Origin: Bacillus mycoides
GTDB taxonomy: Bacteria; Bacillota; Bacilli; Bacillales; Bacillaceae_G
Assembly (NCBI RefSeq): GCF_001757995.1
Contig: NZ_LXLV01000062.1
Coordinates: forward strand, 1-64,000
DNA: 64,000 nucleotides
Direction of reading: 5' to 3'
Of the stretch, positions 17,827 to 27,646 are shown one piece after another (the first letter of the stretch is position 1; every line of letters starts with the position of its first letter). The notes under the pieces were generated by a model, which did not search any database, was not told where the DNA came from, and saw only the letters and a program-made list of their open reading frames with translations. The position numbers were made by a program, and so were the translations under genes.

Positions 17827-19380
17827 TCAACCTACATTTCTAACCTTCTTATTTATCTTTAATTTCACAAGTAGCATTCTTGTAATACTCTTAACAATTC
17901 CAAGTAAATATTTGAATTCATCTGTTTTATAGAAAATAATTACATACACTAAATTTGGGATAACAAAACATACCATTCCCTTTAATATGAGACTAACCAT
18001 ATCACCTACTAGAATAAAACTGCACACAAAATATGTTAGAAAATACGTCCCTATTCCTATTGTGATAAAATAAAAATATTTTACAAAATAACTCCCAACA
18101 GACTTATGAAATACCTTTTTATACACTAAATACGGAGTGGTCCAAAACGGAACGGCTAGTACACTCACAAACGTTCCAATAAAAACACCTACCATTCCAA
18201 TATATTGAACCAATATAATAGAAACAATAAGATTCACAGCAGCTTGACATAAAGGAGCATACCTATCTTCATGAAAGATTCCGGATGCTGTTTTCACCGT
18301 AGTTATAGAATTTCTCATTCCTCTTTCATAAAAAATAACCATTAATACGATCAGTATCTCTTTACTCACTAAAAACCTTGAACCTAGCCATATGGTAATA
18401 AAAGGATCTATCATAATATATAAAGCTATAGTAAAAAATGAATATAACCAAAAATTAAGCAACCTATACACCTTATATATACTATAAACTTTCTCTTTAC
18501 TTTCATTTGCTATTAGATTTCCTACACTATGATAAATGTTATTAAAAATTTGATTAATAAACGTCCTACAAATCTCAATTAGCATATTATAATTAGAATA
18601 TAATCCAACTGCTGCAACACTAATAAATGAAGAAATTATAATATTATCAGTACCAAGTACTAAATAACTACCTATATTTTGCAATACAATAGCTTTGACA
18701 TTTTTAGTAATATTACTTTTTGTTTCACTATCTAACTTACTAGATACTTTATTCTTCAAAAATGGATACATTTTATTTGCTACATTTGATAAAATAATAG
18801 TAGTAGTAAGAGTAATAATACCATCTATAACTAGGTATAAAATATAGTTTTGTGTATAATTTAATACCCCTATTTTAAGGCAAGTGGATAAAATCGATGA
18901 TATTGAATATACTCCTGTTACTACATAGCCCTTTTGACATACATTTAAAAAAGAATTTTTGTGAACAAATAAATATGTTGAAACTGTATTAAATAAGAAT
19001 ATAAAATAAATCAAATGAATATCCTCAACACTTGAATCTTTAATAAAATATTCAAGAAAAGGCATAAGAGACAATCCTAGAAATAATATAGTTAATGCTA
19101 TGACTATATATGCGTTTCTGTAAAATTTCATCAACACATTAATTTTTTTTTGATTATTTTCTGCTACCGGCTTATACAGACTGTACATAATACTAGCACC
19201 CAGTCCCGCCTCTGCTAACGATAACATCGCTAATATATTCGTGAGTAACCCGTTTATCCCCAAATACTCAATGCCTAAACTATTAATAAATACCGTTCTT
19301 GAAATAAAACTTAGTGCTGTAATAATAAGCTGATTTGCCAAACCTGCCGATATATTAATGATCGAATTTTTTGTTCTCAT
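17827..19380 (-). CDS. Wzx-type polysaccharide flippase
   Basis: 517 residues, twelve or more hydrophobic segments, MATE/PST superfamily. The N-terminus (INISAGLANQLIITALSFISRTVFINSLGIEYLGINGLLTNILAML) is the typical flippase pattern with the GxxGLLTN-type loop. It would turn undecaprenyl-linked repeat units to the outer face, for polymerisation by the Wzy protein at 29066-30127. It is intact. The start follows GGAGAG. Confidence 0.88.
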   Translation of the reverse strand: MRTKNSIINISAGLANQLIITALSFISRTVFINSLGIEYLGINGLLTNILAMLSLAEAGLGASIMYSLYKPVAENNQKKINVLMKFYRNAYIVIALTILFLGLSLMPFLEYFIKDSSVEDIHLIYFIFLFNTVSTYLFVHKNSFLNVCQKGYVVTGVYSISSILSTCLKIGVLNYTQNYILYLVIDGIITLTTTIILSNVANKMYPFLKNKVSSKLDSETKSNITKNVKAIVLQNIGSYLVLGTDNIIISSFISVAAVGLYSNYNMLIEICRTFINQIFNNIYHSVGNLIANESKEKVYSIYKVYRLLNFWLYSFFTIALYIMIDPFITIWLGSRFLVSKEILIVLMVIFYERGMRNSITTVKTASGIFHEDRYAPLCQAAVNLIVSIILVQYIGMVGVFIGTFVSVLAVPFWTTPYLVYKKVFHKSVGSYFVKYFYFITIGIGTYFLTYFVCSFILVGDMVSLILKGMVCFVIPNLVYVIIFYKTDEFKYLLGIVKSITRMLLVKLKINKKVRNVG

Positions 19381-19501
19381 CTTCTCTCCACTCTTTTGGA
19401 TTTGATAATATTTATAAACTATCTAATTCCATTTTCAAAAGTAGTATATTCAATGTTATTTATTAACCGTATTACAACACTATAAATATAGCCAAAAAAC
19501 T

Positions 19502-20434
19502 CTATTTCATTTTAAACATTAAAAGTTTCTCGAATTTAATTAAATACATAGCTACTATTAATATAGCTGGTTTGAGATCTAAACATTTGGCAGCTTGTCC
19601 CAAGCCTACATTAGGTTTAACGAAATCATAATATAAATTATAATAAGCTAATCTCGCTTTTAAATTGCAGTTATAAAATTTGATTTGCTGTTTTATATAG
19701 TATGCTGTACCTTTTGGATTTTCAGAAAAAAGGTTTTTCATGTTTTTAGTTAAACCGTCATCAAGGTACTCACACATATATATGGTTTTATTGAACCATC
19801 TTATTTTATAACCATCAGCAGCCATTCTATTCCACACTGTAGCTTCTGTAATAAATTTCTCTTCCTTAAATTCATGAAACTTATATTTCTTTAGTATTTT
19901 AGTATTTTAGTATTTTAGTATTTTAGTATTTTAGTATTTTAGTATTTTAGTATAAAAAACTTCTGCTTTATCTCCGGTTATATTATATTTTGTACGCTCA
20001 AGATATGTCGCATCCGTGCATTCTCCTTCAAATGTTGTTCCTAAAAATTTTCTATCACTACTTCCTTTATTACCGGAAACACCACAAAAATTCTTCTTAT
20101 TTTCTAAACCACCTTCCCAATTTGTTATACTTTCTAAAGCATTTTTTGTGAGATAATCATCAGAATCGACAATGAAGAACAATTCCCCTTTAGCTAAATA
20201 CATAGCTTTATTAATCGCTCTATGTTTTCCACCATTTTCGACTTTATAATACCTTATAGAAAATACGTTCTTCTCTAATACCCATGAATTAAATAGTTCT
20301 TCTGTATTATCGTTTGAGCCATCATCAATTACTAGCCATTCAAAATCTATATATGTTTGTTTTTGTAATGATCTATATAACTTTTCTATAGTATATGCCC
20401 TATTGAACGTTGGAGTGAACACCGTTATTCTCAT
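19502..20434 (-). pseudogene. Family 2 glycosyltransferase interrupted by 8-bp repeat
   Basis: The N-terminal 160 residues are a normal GT2 domain (VFTPTFNRAYTIEKLYRSL, DDGSNDNTEE, IVDSDDYL). Reading then enters the repeat at 19890-19953 and meets TAA at 19931-19933, in the third copy. The C-terminal part resumes in the same frame (ATVWNRMAADGYKIRWFN, ...NPKGTAYYIKQQIKFY). With two copies of the unit instead of eight the frame is open throughout and reads YTKILKKYKFHEFKEEKF, giving 294 residues, close to the intact relative at 30163-31056. The gene start overlaps the GH105-like stop (ATGA). Confidence 0.88.
19890..19953. repeat. 8-bp tandem repeat, eight copies, inside a gene
   Basis: Eight perfect copies of TTTAGTAT on the plus strand (ATACTAAA in the coding sense). 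Eight copies keep the frame relative to two copies (difference 48 bases), but any three or more copies bring an in-frame TAA. Only two copies give both an open frame and the right phase. Confidence 0.97.
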
Positions 20435-21630
20435 TTAGAATCATCCTTTTTATTTAGATATGCATTAGTCAATCTAATGCACAAACCTTGAGTAAATGGC
20501 AATACATTAAATACCATAGAATACACCCCTATATCTTTTGTATCCCCTTGAGAAAAATCAATTGCACCATCTCTCCTTGTCACCCTCATTAAATAACTCA
20601 TAGCCCTATCCGTACTCTCTAATCCCCTCTTCGAAATCCCCTCTATTTTTGAAGATTTAAACATAAACCACCCTAACATGGCTGTAGTAGAAGAATCTGG
20701 TCTACTCTCACTTCGAGTTACAGTCCAATTCCAGCTTCCATTAGCTTGCTGCAAATCCATAACTGTTACTGCAAACCTTTTGATACTCTTCTCTAACGCA
20801 AGTTTATACTCATTATTATGTGGTAATTCATCCCAAGCATCTATAAGACCTATAGCAAACCAACCAAGTCCCCTTCCCCATCCAGGTAATCCAAGAGGTA
20901 CTTGATTCTCTATCTTGTACACATGATATGGTATATAATGTGTATCCAACATTCCATATTTCTCATATTTTTCAATTTGCTTCACCGCTAAATCTATACA
21001 CTGATCTTTCTTATATCTAATGCCATAACAAACTAAAAAGGGGCATATAAACCCTATCGTATCCACATACCTATAACTTTCCATAAACCTCCTATATTCT
21101 ACTGTACCTTCTTCTCCTATATGACTCTTAATAATCTCCCACGTATAATCGAATGCGCTTTTGTATTTATCTACATCTATAAAATCTAACTTCATGATGG
21201 AGTATGCAAGTATAGCTCCATCTACATATTTAGGTTTTTCTAACCATTGACCATTACTATCAAACTTCAAGTCTAAAAAATCTACTATTTTATTTTTAGT
21301 TACATCATCGTCATTGCTATTTTTTAAATATTCAGACAAACCTAACACTAAAGATGCTTCTTGCCAATTCTGTATAGTACTGTTTGTATAATTCCCTTTC
21401 AACATATCTATTACAACTAATCTTGTATTATCTGTTACCTTTATTTTAGGAGCGTTTAGTAACCATCTTGATCCTTTTTTAGTTATAGCTTTATCCCAAA
21501 TAAATTTATTTTCGAATCTACCTATGTGAATTCTCAATACCCAATCTTTAATTATAGGCACTAAGTCTATCATAATAACAATTAAAATAATGAAAACCAT
21601 AATATAACTCAAACTTTGAAATATCATCAC
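20431..21630 (-). CDS. Membrane-anchored GH105/GH88-like glycoside hydrolase
   Basis: 399 residues. One N-terminal transmembrane helix (SLSYIMVFIILIVIMIDLVPII) is followed by an alpha/alpha-barrel of the unsaturated-uronyl hydrolase type (YVDTIGFICPFLVCYG, GLPGWGRGLGWFAIGLIDAWDEL, NGSWNWTVTRSESRPDSSTTAMLGWFM, TRRDGAIDFSQGD). Such enzymes remove unsaturated uronic acids left by polysaccharide lyases, and a beta-helix lyase-like protein is encoded three genes on. So the locus may trim or recycle its own polymer; this pairing is inference. Start: GTG at 21630 or the ATG that follows it. Confidence 0.8.
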   Translation of the reverse strand: MMIFQSLSYIMVFIILIVIMIDLVPIIKDWVLRIHIGRFENKFIWDKAITKKGSRWLLNAPKIKVTDNTRLVVIDMLKGNYTNSTIQNWQEASLVLGLSEYLKNSNDDDVTKNKIVDFLDLKFDSNGQWLEKPKYVDGAILAYSIMKLDFIDVDKYKSAFDYTWEIIKSHIGEEGTVEYRRFMESYRYVDTIGFICPFLVCYGIRYKKDQCIDLAVKQIEKYEKYGMLDTHYIPYHVYKIENQVPLGLPGWGRGLGWFAIGLIDAWDELPHNNEYKLALEKSIKRFAVTVMDLQQANGSWNWTVTRSESRPDSSTTAMLGWFMFKSSKIEGISKRGLESTDRAMSYLMRVTRRDGAIDFSQGDTKDIGVYSMVFNVLPFTQGLCIRLTNAYLNKKDDSK

Positions 21631-21758
21631 TGTATAACCCTCTCTGCACTAAAATAAATTAAATATTCATTCAACATATCCGACATAGTATTCATTTTTT
21701 TGGTATCTCGATACATATTTCCCACATGATACCCTCAACAATTGTCCGAATATTGTAT

Positions 21759-22952
21759 TTAATTATTTATTAATTCATACAGATAATGGACTTCATTTTC
21801 TGTTCCTAATTCTTCTTTCATAAGATTATCAATAAACTTATTTCTTAATTTTTCTTCCGTTATTAACAGTTCAAGAGAGTTCGCCACTGATAGCGGATTC
21901 ATTTCCGCAATTATCCCATTAATATTATTTTTTATATGATCATTAGCTGTTTCAAAATTAGTAATTAGTATTGGCTTTGCTAGTATTTTAGCTTCATCTA
22001 TTGCAATAGATTTACCTTCACATCTCGATGTTTGTATATATATATCCGATTGTTTTATATATGGATATGGATTTGTTTTTAGCCCTAATAACTTGACTCT
22101 GTCTTCTAGCTTCCTTTCCCTTATACACTTTTCTAATGTATCTCTTACATTTCCTTCTCCTATTAAATACCATTTAATATTATGTCCTCTTTTAACAAGT
22201 ATATCGACTGCTTCCAAGGAAATATCTAATCCCTTTTCTTTCGCCAACCTACCTACAGAAATTAACGACATACTTCTGTCGTCCTCTTCTTTCAAAACTA
22301 CTTTCCCTAATGACATTTTCTGTATCATTTTTGAAGAAACTATATTGTGTATACACATAATTTTTTCTTCAAACTCTGGAAAATTCCTCTTTAAAATATT
22401 TACTAACTCTTCTGATACAGTAACAATATAATCTAACTTTCCAAAATAATATTTCTCTGCCCTATAATCAATCCCTAACTTATTATAATCAGTGTGTATC
22501 CAACCTATCTTTTGTTTTGCTTTAACCTTATCTACACAAAAATATACAGGGTTTTTTTCTAGAAACCCTATAGCTACATCATACTCATTTTTTATTTCGT
22601 CAATTGATCTTGACATATGTCTCCATAGCTTTTGTTCAATAATTGCTCCATTCGTTTCTGTTTTAGCCAAATAACCCAATATCCCTCTAGAAAAAGCTGT
22701 TCTGAAATCCCCTTTATTAATTAATTCCGCTAAAGACTGAGTTATAGACATGTCAAAATATTTATAATTTACAGGTTCCGGTAATAAATTAATTTCTTTA
22801 GGTAGTTTATTTATAAATATTCCCGCATGCTTAAATAAAAATAAGTCTACATTATATTTTGAATAATCGATAATTTCTAACAAAGAAATAAGAGCCTTTT
22901 CAGCCCCACCACAATTTAAATTATTCATTACAAATAGTATATTTTTTTTCAT
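21759..22952 (-). CDS. Family 4 glycosyltransferase (copy c)
   Basis: 397 residues, GT-B fold. N-terminal KKNILFVMNNLNCGGAEKALISLL; C-terminal donor-site segment SVGRLAKEKGLDISLEAV, ...SDIYIQTSRCEGKSIAIDEAKILAKPIL with the E-x7-E motif. One of three related GT4 genes in this locus (others at 22965 and 26434), which look like tandem duplicates. It should add one sugar to the lipid-linked repeat. The ATG at 22952 follows AGGTGA; an in-frame GTG lies nine bases earlier. Confidence 0.9.
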   Translation of the reverse strand: MKKNILFVMNNLNCGGAEKALISLLEIIDYSKYNVDLFLFKHAGIFINKLPKEINLLPEPVNYKYFDMSITQSLAELINKGDFRTAFSRGILGYLAKTETNGAIIEQKLWRHMSRSIDEIKNEYDVAIGFLEKNPVYFCVDKVKAKQKIGWIHTDYNKLGIDYRAEKYYFGKLDYIVTVSEELVNILKRNFPEFEEKIMCIHNIVSSKMIQKMSLGKVVLKEEDDRSMSLISVGRLAKEKGLDISLEAVDILVKRGHNIKWYLIGEGNVRDTLEKCIRERKLEDRVKLLGLKTNPYPYIKQSDIYIQTSRCEGKSIAIDEAKILAKPILITNFETANDHIKNNINGIIAEMNPLSVANSLELLITEEKLRNKFIDNLMKEELGTENEVHYLYELINN

Positions 22953-22964
22953 CGGCTTCACCTG

Positions 22965-24155
22965 TTAAAAGATTTCATATAGCTTGTATATTTCTTCTTC
23001 AGTCCCCAACTTCTCTTGAGATAGATTATTTACCAACTTATCCTTCAATTCTATATCTTGTATGAGTTTTTCAATTCCTTCTGTGATATTTTTTGAATTC
23101 CCCCCAACAATAAGACCGTTTATACCATTCTCAATTTGATCTTTTGCGGTACTAAAATCAGTAACAAGTATAGGTTTATTCAATATTTTAGCTTCATCAA
23201 TCGCTATTGATTTACCTTCAAACCTTGATGTTTGCACATAAATATCTGCCTGTTTTATATATGGATATGGATTGGATTTTAACCCCAATAATTTCACATT
23301 TTTCTCTAATCTATTTACTTTTATTAAACGTTCCAGTTTTACCCTCTCTTCTCCCTCACCTATAATATTCCATTCTACTTTATACCCTTTATCTATCAAC
23401 TCCTTGCAGGATTCTATAGCCATCTCAAATCCTTTTTGATAGTGTAACCTACCTATTGAAAGGATAATAAATTTATTATCTTCCCTATTATAAACATCAT
23501 TTTTTTCTATATTAACCATTTCACGTATCGTTGTTGGTGATACAATATTATGAATAACCCTTATTTCATCTTTTTTATTAGGGAATATACTTGTTAGAAT
23601 ATTAGCGCATTCTTCCGATACAGTGACTATGTTATCAAGTTTTCTAAAATATAATGCATCAAAATTCGGATCCATTCCTAATTCATTATAGTCAATGTGT
23701 ACCCACCCTATTTTTTTGTGCGCCTTTACCTTATCTACACAAAAATATGTAGAGGTTTTCTCTAAAAATCCTATTGCAACATCATACTGTTTTTCAAGTA
23801 TGTTGAAAGAATTTGAAATATGTTTCCAATTATATTGTTCTTTTCTTGATATATTTTCAACAATCAAATTCTTTATAGAGAACAACATTCTGTTATATGC
23901 TAATGATATCTCTTTTTTTATTACTAATTCTTTTATAGATTGAAACAAAGGTAAAGTGAATATCCGGTATCTCTCTGGTATAGTTAAAATGCTTACCTCT
24001 TTGGGCACAAATTCCATAAATAAACCTTCATGATGAAACAAAAATAAATCTACATTATATAAGTGATAATCTATGTTAGATAGTAAATTTACAAGACTCT
24101 TTTCTCCACCACCAGCTGACAAACTTGGCATAATAAATAATAGATTTTTTTTCAT
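22965..24155 (-). CDS. Family 4 glycosyltransferase (copy b)
   Basis: 396 residues, a close paralogue of the preceding gene: KKNLLFIMPSLSAGGGEKSLVNLL, SIGRLHYQKGFEMAIESC, ADIYVQTSRFEGKSIAIDEAKILNKPIL. The conserved WVHIDYNELGMD segment is shared by all three copies. GT-B retaining transferase for the polysaccharide repeat; donor and acceptor unknown. The ATG at 24155 follows GAGGTG, just after the pyruvyl transferase stop; the frame is open to 24176. Confidence 0.9.
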   Translation of the reverse strand: MKKNLLFIMPSLSAGGGEKSLVNLLSNIDYHLYNVDLFLFHHEGLFMEFVPKEVSILTIPERYRIFTLPLFQSIKELVIKKEISLAYNRMLFSIKNLIVENISRKEQYNWKHISNSFNILEKQYDVAIGFLEKTSTYFCVDKVKAHKKIGWVHIDYNELGMDPNFDALYFRKLDNIVTVSEECANILTSIFPNKKDEIRVIHNIVSPTTIREMVNIEKNDVYNREDNKFIILSIGRLHYQKGFEMAIESCKELIDKGYKVEWNIIGEGEERVKLERLIKVNRLEKNVKLLGLKSNPYPYIKQADIYVQTSRFEGKSIAIDEAKILNKPILVTDFSTAKDQIENGINGLIVGGNSKNITEGIEKLIQDIELKDKLVNNLSQEKLGTEEEIYKLYEIF

Positions 24156-24168
24156 ATTACACCTCAAA

Positions 24169-25329
24169 CTAATCAACTAATTCATATAGATACTCTACAG
24201 ATCTATATGACATTTTTTTTATTTTAGGAATAGACAGCTTTAATTGTCGTCTCAATTCTTCTTCCTCCTGCACCATTTCATCAAATTTAGATTTTAACCT
24301 ACCACTATTAGATATCTCTTCTATACCTAACACTAATTTTTCTTCTCCAAATAAGTCTTTAGCAATCCCTTTCGATTTTACACTGTACCCCAACACCATA
24401 GTTGGAACACAATTTGAATAAGCGGCTATCGTTGCGTGTGTTCTAGCTCCTATAAAAAAACGCATCCTAGCTATATACCCCTTATATTGCATTGCGTTTA
24501 AAGTATCTGGTAATAAAATTACCCTGCCTGTGTTCTTAAATTCTTCATAATATTTATATAAAACTTCATAATCATTATTTCCGTCCTGTATAACATGGGG
24601 AGTAAGTGCGATTGTTAAATCTGTAGTATTGAGTATATAGTGAATTTGGTCCCTTACAGCGACTTGAGAAAGCTTGTTTTTCTCCCATATAAGTGGACTA
24701 AAATTAATTCCTATCGTATTCCCCTCTAGCCAACCTTCAGGTAAATCTAATTCCTCTTTTTCCATCGTGAATGCAGGGTCAGCACACAATTTGACATTAT
24801 TAAGTCCCTTACTTTTCAACATATTGTAAGTCAATGTTTCACGCGCTAGTATTAAGTCAAATTGTTTTAAATCTTCTAGTTTTCTTTTTGACATATCCTC
24901 CTCTCCTATAGAACATCCCCACAATACTAGCTTTTTCCCCTGCGCTTTTACTCTATTATCAACCTCGTACCATCCAGGTTGCTCTCCATAACAATAGTTA
25001 TCACCACCTATAGATAAACAGACATCCATATCAGCTATATTCTTTATTATATTATGTTGAATTTTCCCTAACGCATAAGATTCATCATTAAAAAATTTCA
25101 CTTTCAATGAAGATAGTAACCAATCATAAGAATATTTTTTTATATTACAACTAGATCCATCATATATACCATCTAACTCATTAATTACCCTATCTGTTTC
25201 GGGGCGATCTGATACTAAGTATACTTTCGCTTCACATATTTTTTCTTTTATAATATTTGTCGAGGATCGGACTATAGCTTCACACCCTCTATTTAAACTA
25301 CCACCATGAGCAAACATCATAATCTTCAC
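24169..25329 (-). CDS. Polysaccharide pyruvyl transferase family protein
   Basis: 386 residues, WcaK/CsaB type. Typical elements are GGSLNRGCEAIVRSS at the N-terminus, LSIGGDNYCYG, LILARETLTY, LCADPAF, TPHVIQDGNNDYEVL and the C-terminal FIGARTHATIAAYSNCVPTMVLGYSVKSKGIAKDLF. These enzymes add a ketal-linked pyruvate from PEP to a sugar of the polymer, making it anionic. The GTG at 25329 follows GGAGGG with seven bases between; a TTG start at 25344 is possible. Confidence 0.88.
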   Translation of the reverse strand: MKIMMFAHGGSLNRGCEAIVRSSTNIIKEKICEAKVYLVSDRPETDRVINELDGIYDGSSCNIKKYSYDWLLSSLKVKFFNDESYALGKIQHNIIKNIADMDVCLSIGGDNYCYGEQPGWYEVDNRVKAQGKKLVLWGCSIGEEDMSKRKLEDLKQFDLILARETLTYNMLKSKGLNNVKLCADPAFTMEKEELDLPEGWLEGNTIGINFSPLIWEKNKLSQVAVRDQIHYILNTTDLTIALTPHVIQDGNNDYEVLYKYYEEFKNTGRVILLPDTLNAMQYKGYIARMRFFIGARTHATIAAYSNCVPTMVLGYSVKSKGIAKDLFGEEKLVLGIEEISNSGRLKSKFDEMVQEEEELRRQLKLSIPKIKKMSYRSVEYLYELVD

Positions 25330-25345
25330 TCTGGAACCCTCCAAT

Positions 25346-26377
25346 TTATCTATTTTTTAATCTACTATACGAGGTTGCCAAGTATAATCCTATAACAGAC
25401 TTTCGTTTAATCATGTCTATTAAAAACTTTTCATATCTTCCATGGGTGCTATAAATATCTTTATAACATAGCGATAATGCCTCTGTAACATATTTATTAC
25501 GTATCATTTTTTTTACATATATATACCTTTTACTAAAGCTCACATCTTTAGATGGTGTAAAATAGATATGGATGTAAGACATTACACTGCTTATAAATTT
25601 TATCGCCTTCAATTGATTCATTTTTGCTCTGCTATTCGTATCAGTATAAATGTTTGGTAATTCCATAGTATACACTTCTAAAGATCTCCTAAAATAATCC
25701 TTTTTCACTATGTTTCTTGTCGCACTTCCAACTACCTCTCTATAATGATAACCTATATAGTCTATATACTTCATATTGATTGCATTACTAAAAAATTTAA
25801 TATTAAATATCCCATCTTCCCCCAATTCAACTTTCTCCGGAAACTTCACGTTATTTCCCTTTATTACCTTATTTCTATAAATTTTATTCACAGTAGTATT
25901 TAAATTATCTGTTCTTAAGAAATACGGCAATAGTTCTTGCTCTATATAACTTTTTTTTAGAACAGTATCTACAATAAATGGATATTTTGTAATTATCCCA
26001 TGTCCTTGCATCTCGCTCTTAAAATTCGATATAACTACATCACACTTACCTCATTTTGCTGCATTGTATAGCATTTCATACATATCTTTTTCTATATAAT
26101 CATCAGCATCAACAAATCCCACATATTCTCCAGTAGAAACATCTAACCCCCTATTCCTCGCAATACTTACCCCCTGATTTTCTTGATTTATAAGAGTGAT
26201 CCTATCATTAATTTTTTTATAATCCTCAATAATTTTTTCGCTGTTGTCCGTTGAACCATCATTAATAAAAATAAACTCACACTCTCTGAGTGTCTGATTC
26301 AAAAGTGATTCAATACACTGAGTAATATATTTCTCTGCATTATAAACTGGTATAATTACACTCACTTTTTTTTCCAC
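25346..26377 (-). pseudogene. Family 2 glycosyltransferase with in-frame TGA
   Basis: The first 108 residues form a normal GT2 N-terminus (VSVIIPVYNAEKYI, FINDGSTDNSE, NQGVSIARNRGL, VGFVDADDYIEKDMYEML). A TGA at 26051-26053 then ends translation. The same frame continues without another stop for 234 codons (GKCDVVISNF, ...ELGEDGIFNIKFF), which is the expected C-terminal half. A single base change (for example CGA or GGA to TGA) explains it. The restored protein has 343 residues. The start is a GTG with GGAG upstream. Confidence 0.88.
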
Positions 26378-26433
26378 TCCAAAATCACTCCGTTATCAGA
26401 AATTGTTTATCCTATTCTTAATAACCCTATCAT

Positions 26434-27634
26434 TTATGTATCTATAAGCTTATACAATTTATTCAACTCATAATCATTACTATACTCCCTATTTCGCAAA
26501 TAGTTGATTAAAGTTCTCCTTAACTCACTATCCCTATATAAAGTTCCGATACCTTCAACTACTCCCCCTACACTTGAATCACATATAATCCCTTCAAACC
26601 CATCGTCTATTTGACTACTAGCAGTGGGGTAACTAGTAATCAATATAGGTTTTCCAAGTATTTTAGCCTCCGTAACCGTAACAGCCTTTCCTTCATACCT
26701 AGATGGCTGCACATATAAATCACACGCTTTCATATACGGATATGGATTCGTTTTCTTACCTAATAATACAAAACTATTTTCTAATTTGAGCTCCTCTATT
26801 AATTTTCTTAGAATCGCTTCATCCGAACCATAACCTACAACATACCATTTTATATTATTAAACCCTCTATCATGTAATACTCTAAGCGCTTTTATAGCAA
26901 TATCAAAACCTTTAGCATATGACAGTCTCCCAACAGATACAATATTGAAAGAACGGTCCGTTTCTCTATCAAAAACAAAGGTCTCATCGGCCATCTGCTG
27001 TATAAATTTTGGTGATGTAATATTTTCTATCATTATAATTTTTCTCTTCAATAATGGATATTTCATTAAGAATGCATTTGTACATTCATCAGATATAGAT
27101 ACAATGTAATCGAACTTGCTCCACATATTAAAATCAATTTTATTATCGATTTCTAATGTACTGTAATCCGTATGAATCCAAGCTATTTTTTTATTTGCAT
27201 CGACCCTGCTAGCTACAATATTATGTGGCCATGCATAACTAATTGCAACATCATACTTTTTTGTATATTTAGGTAAAAAACAGGATACATACTTTGAAAC
27301 AAGTTGCATCTGAATATACCCTGAACCTTCTATAAAATGCCTACGTTTTGCTTTATTACGCGCTATAAATTTACTCAATATTCTAATTATTGAAGTTCGT
27401 ATATTCCCTTCTCGTATACATTGTATAATCGATTTTCTAAATACAGTATATTCATCAACTTCCGGTAATATATTCACTGTCATAGGTATTAAATTCATAA
27501 AATCCCCTGCATGATTACATATTAATAAATCCACATCATACTTGTTAAAATCAAAACTTTCTAGCATGTTAATCAAACTTCTTTCAACCCCACCTATTTC
27601 CATATCATAAATAGAGATTAATATTTTTTTTCAC
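26434..27634 (-). pseudogene. Family 4 glycosyltransferase (copy a), start frameshifted
   Basis: A paralogue of the two GT4 genes at 21759 and 22965, but the open frame begins only at MEIGGVERSL (27603) without a ribosome binding site. Upstream, GAGGGG and a GTG (27632-27634) are followed by a run of eight A (27624-27631). With seven A the frame would read from that GTG through KKILISIYDMEIGG, matching the first beta strand of the paralogues and giving 399 residues against their 397 and 396. With eight A translation ends after nine codons. The rest of the gene is intact. Confidence 0.8.
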
Positions 27635-27646
27635 TGTAACCCCTCA

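Noticed and set aside
19890-19953. Simple phase switching by repeat number modulo three
   Set aside because: Eight copies are already in phase; the block is the TAA read in the third copy, so only a reduction to two copies restores the gene.
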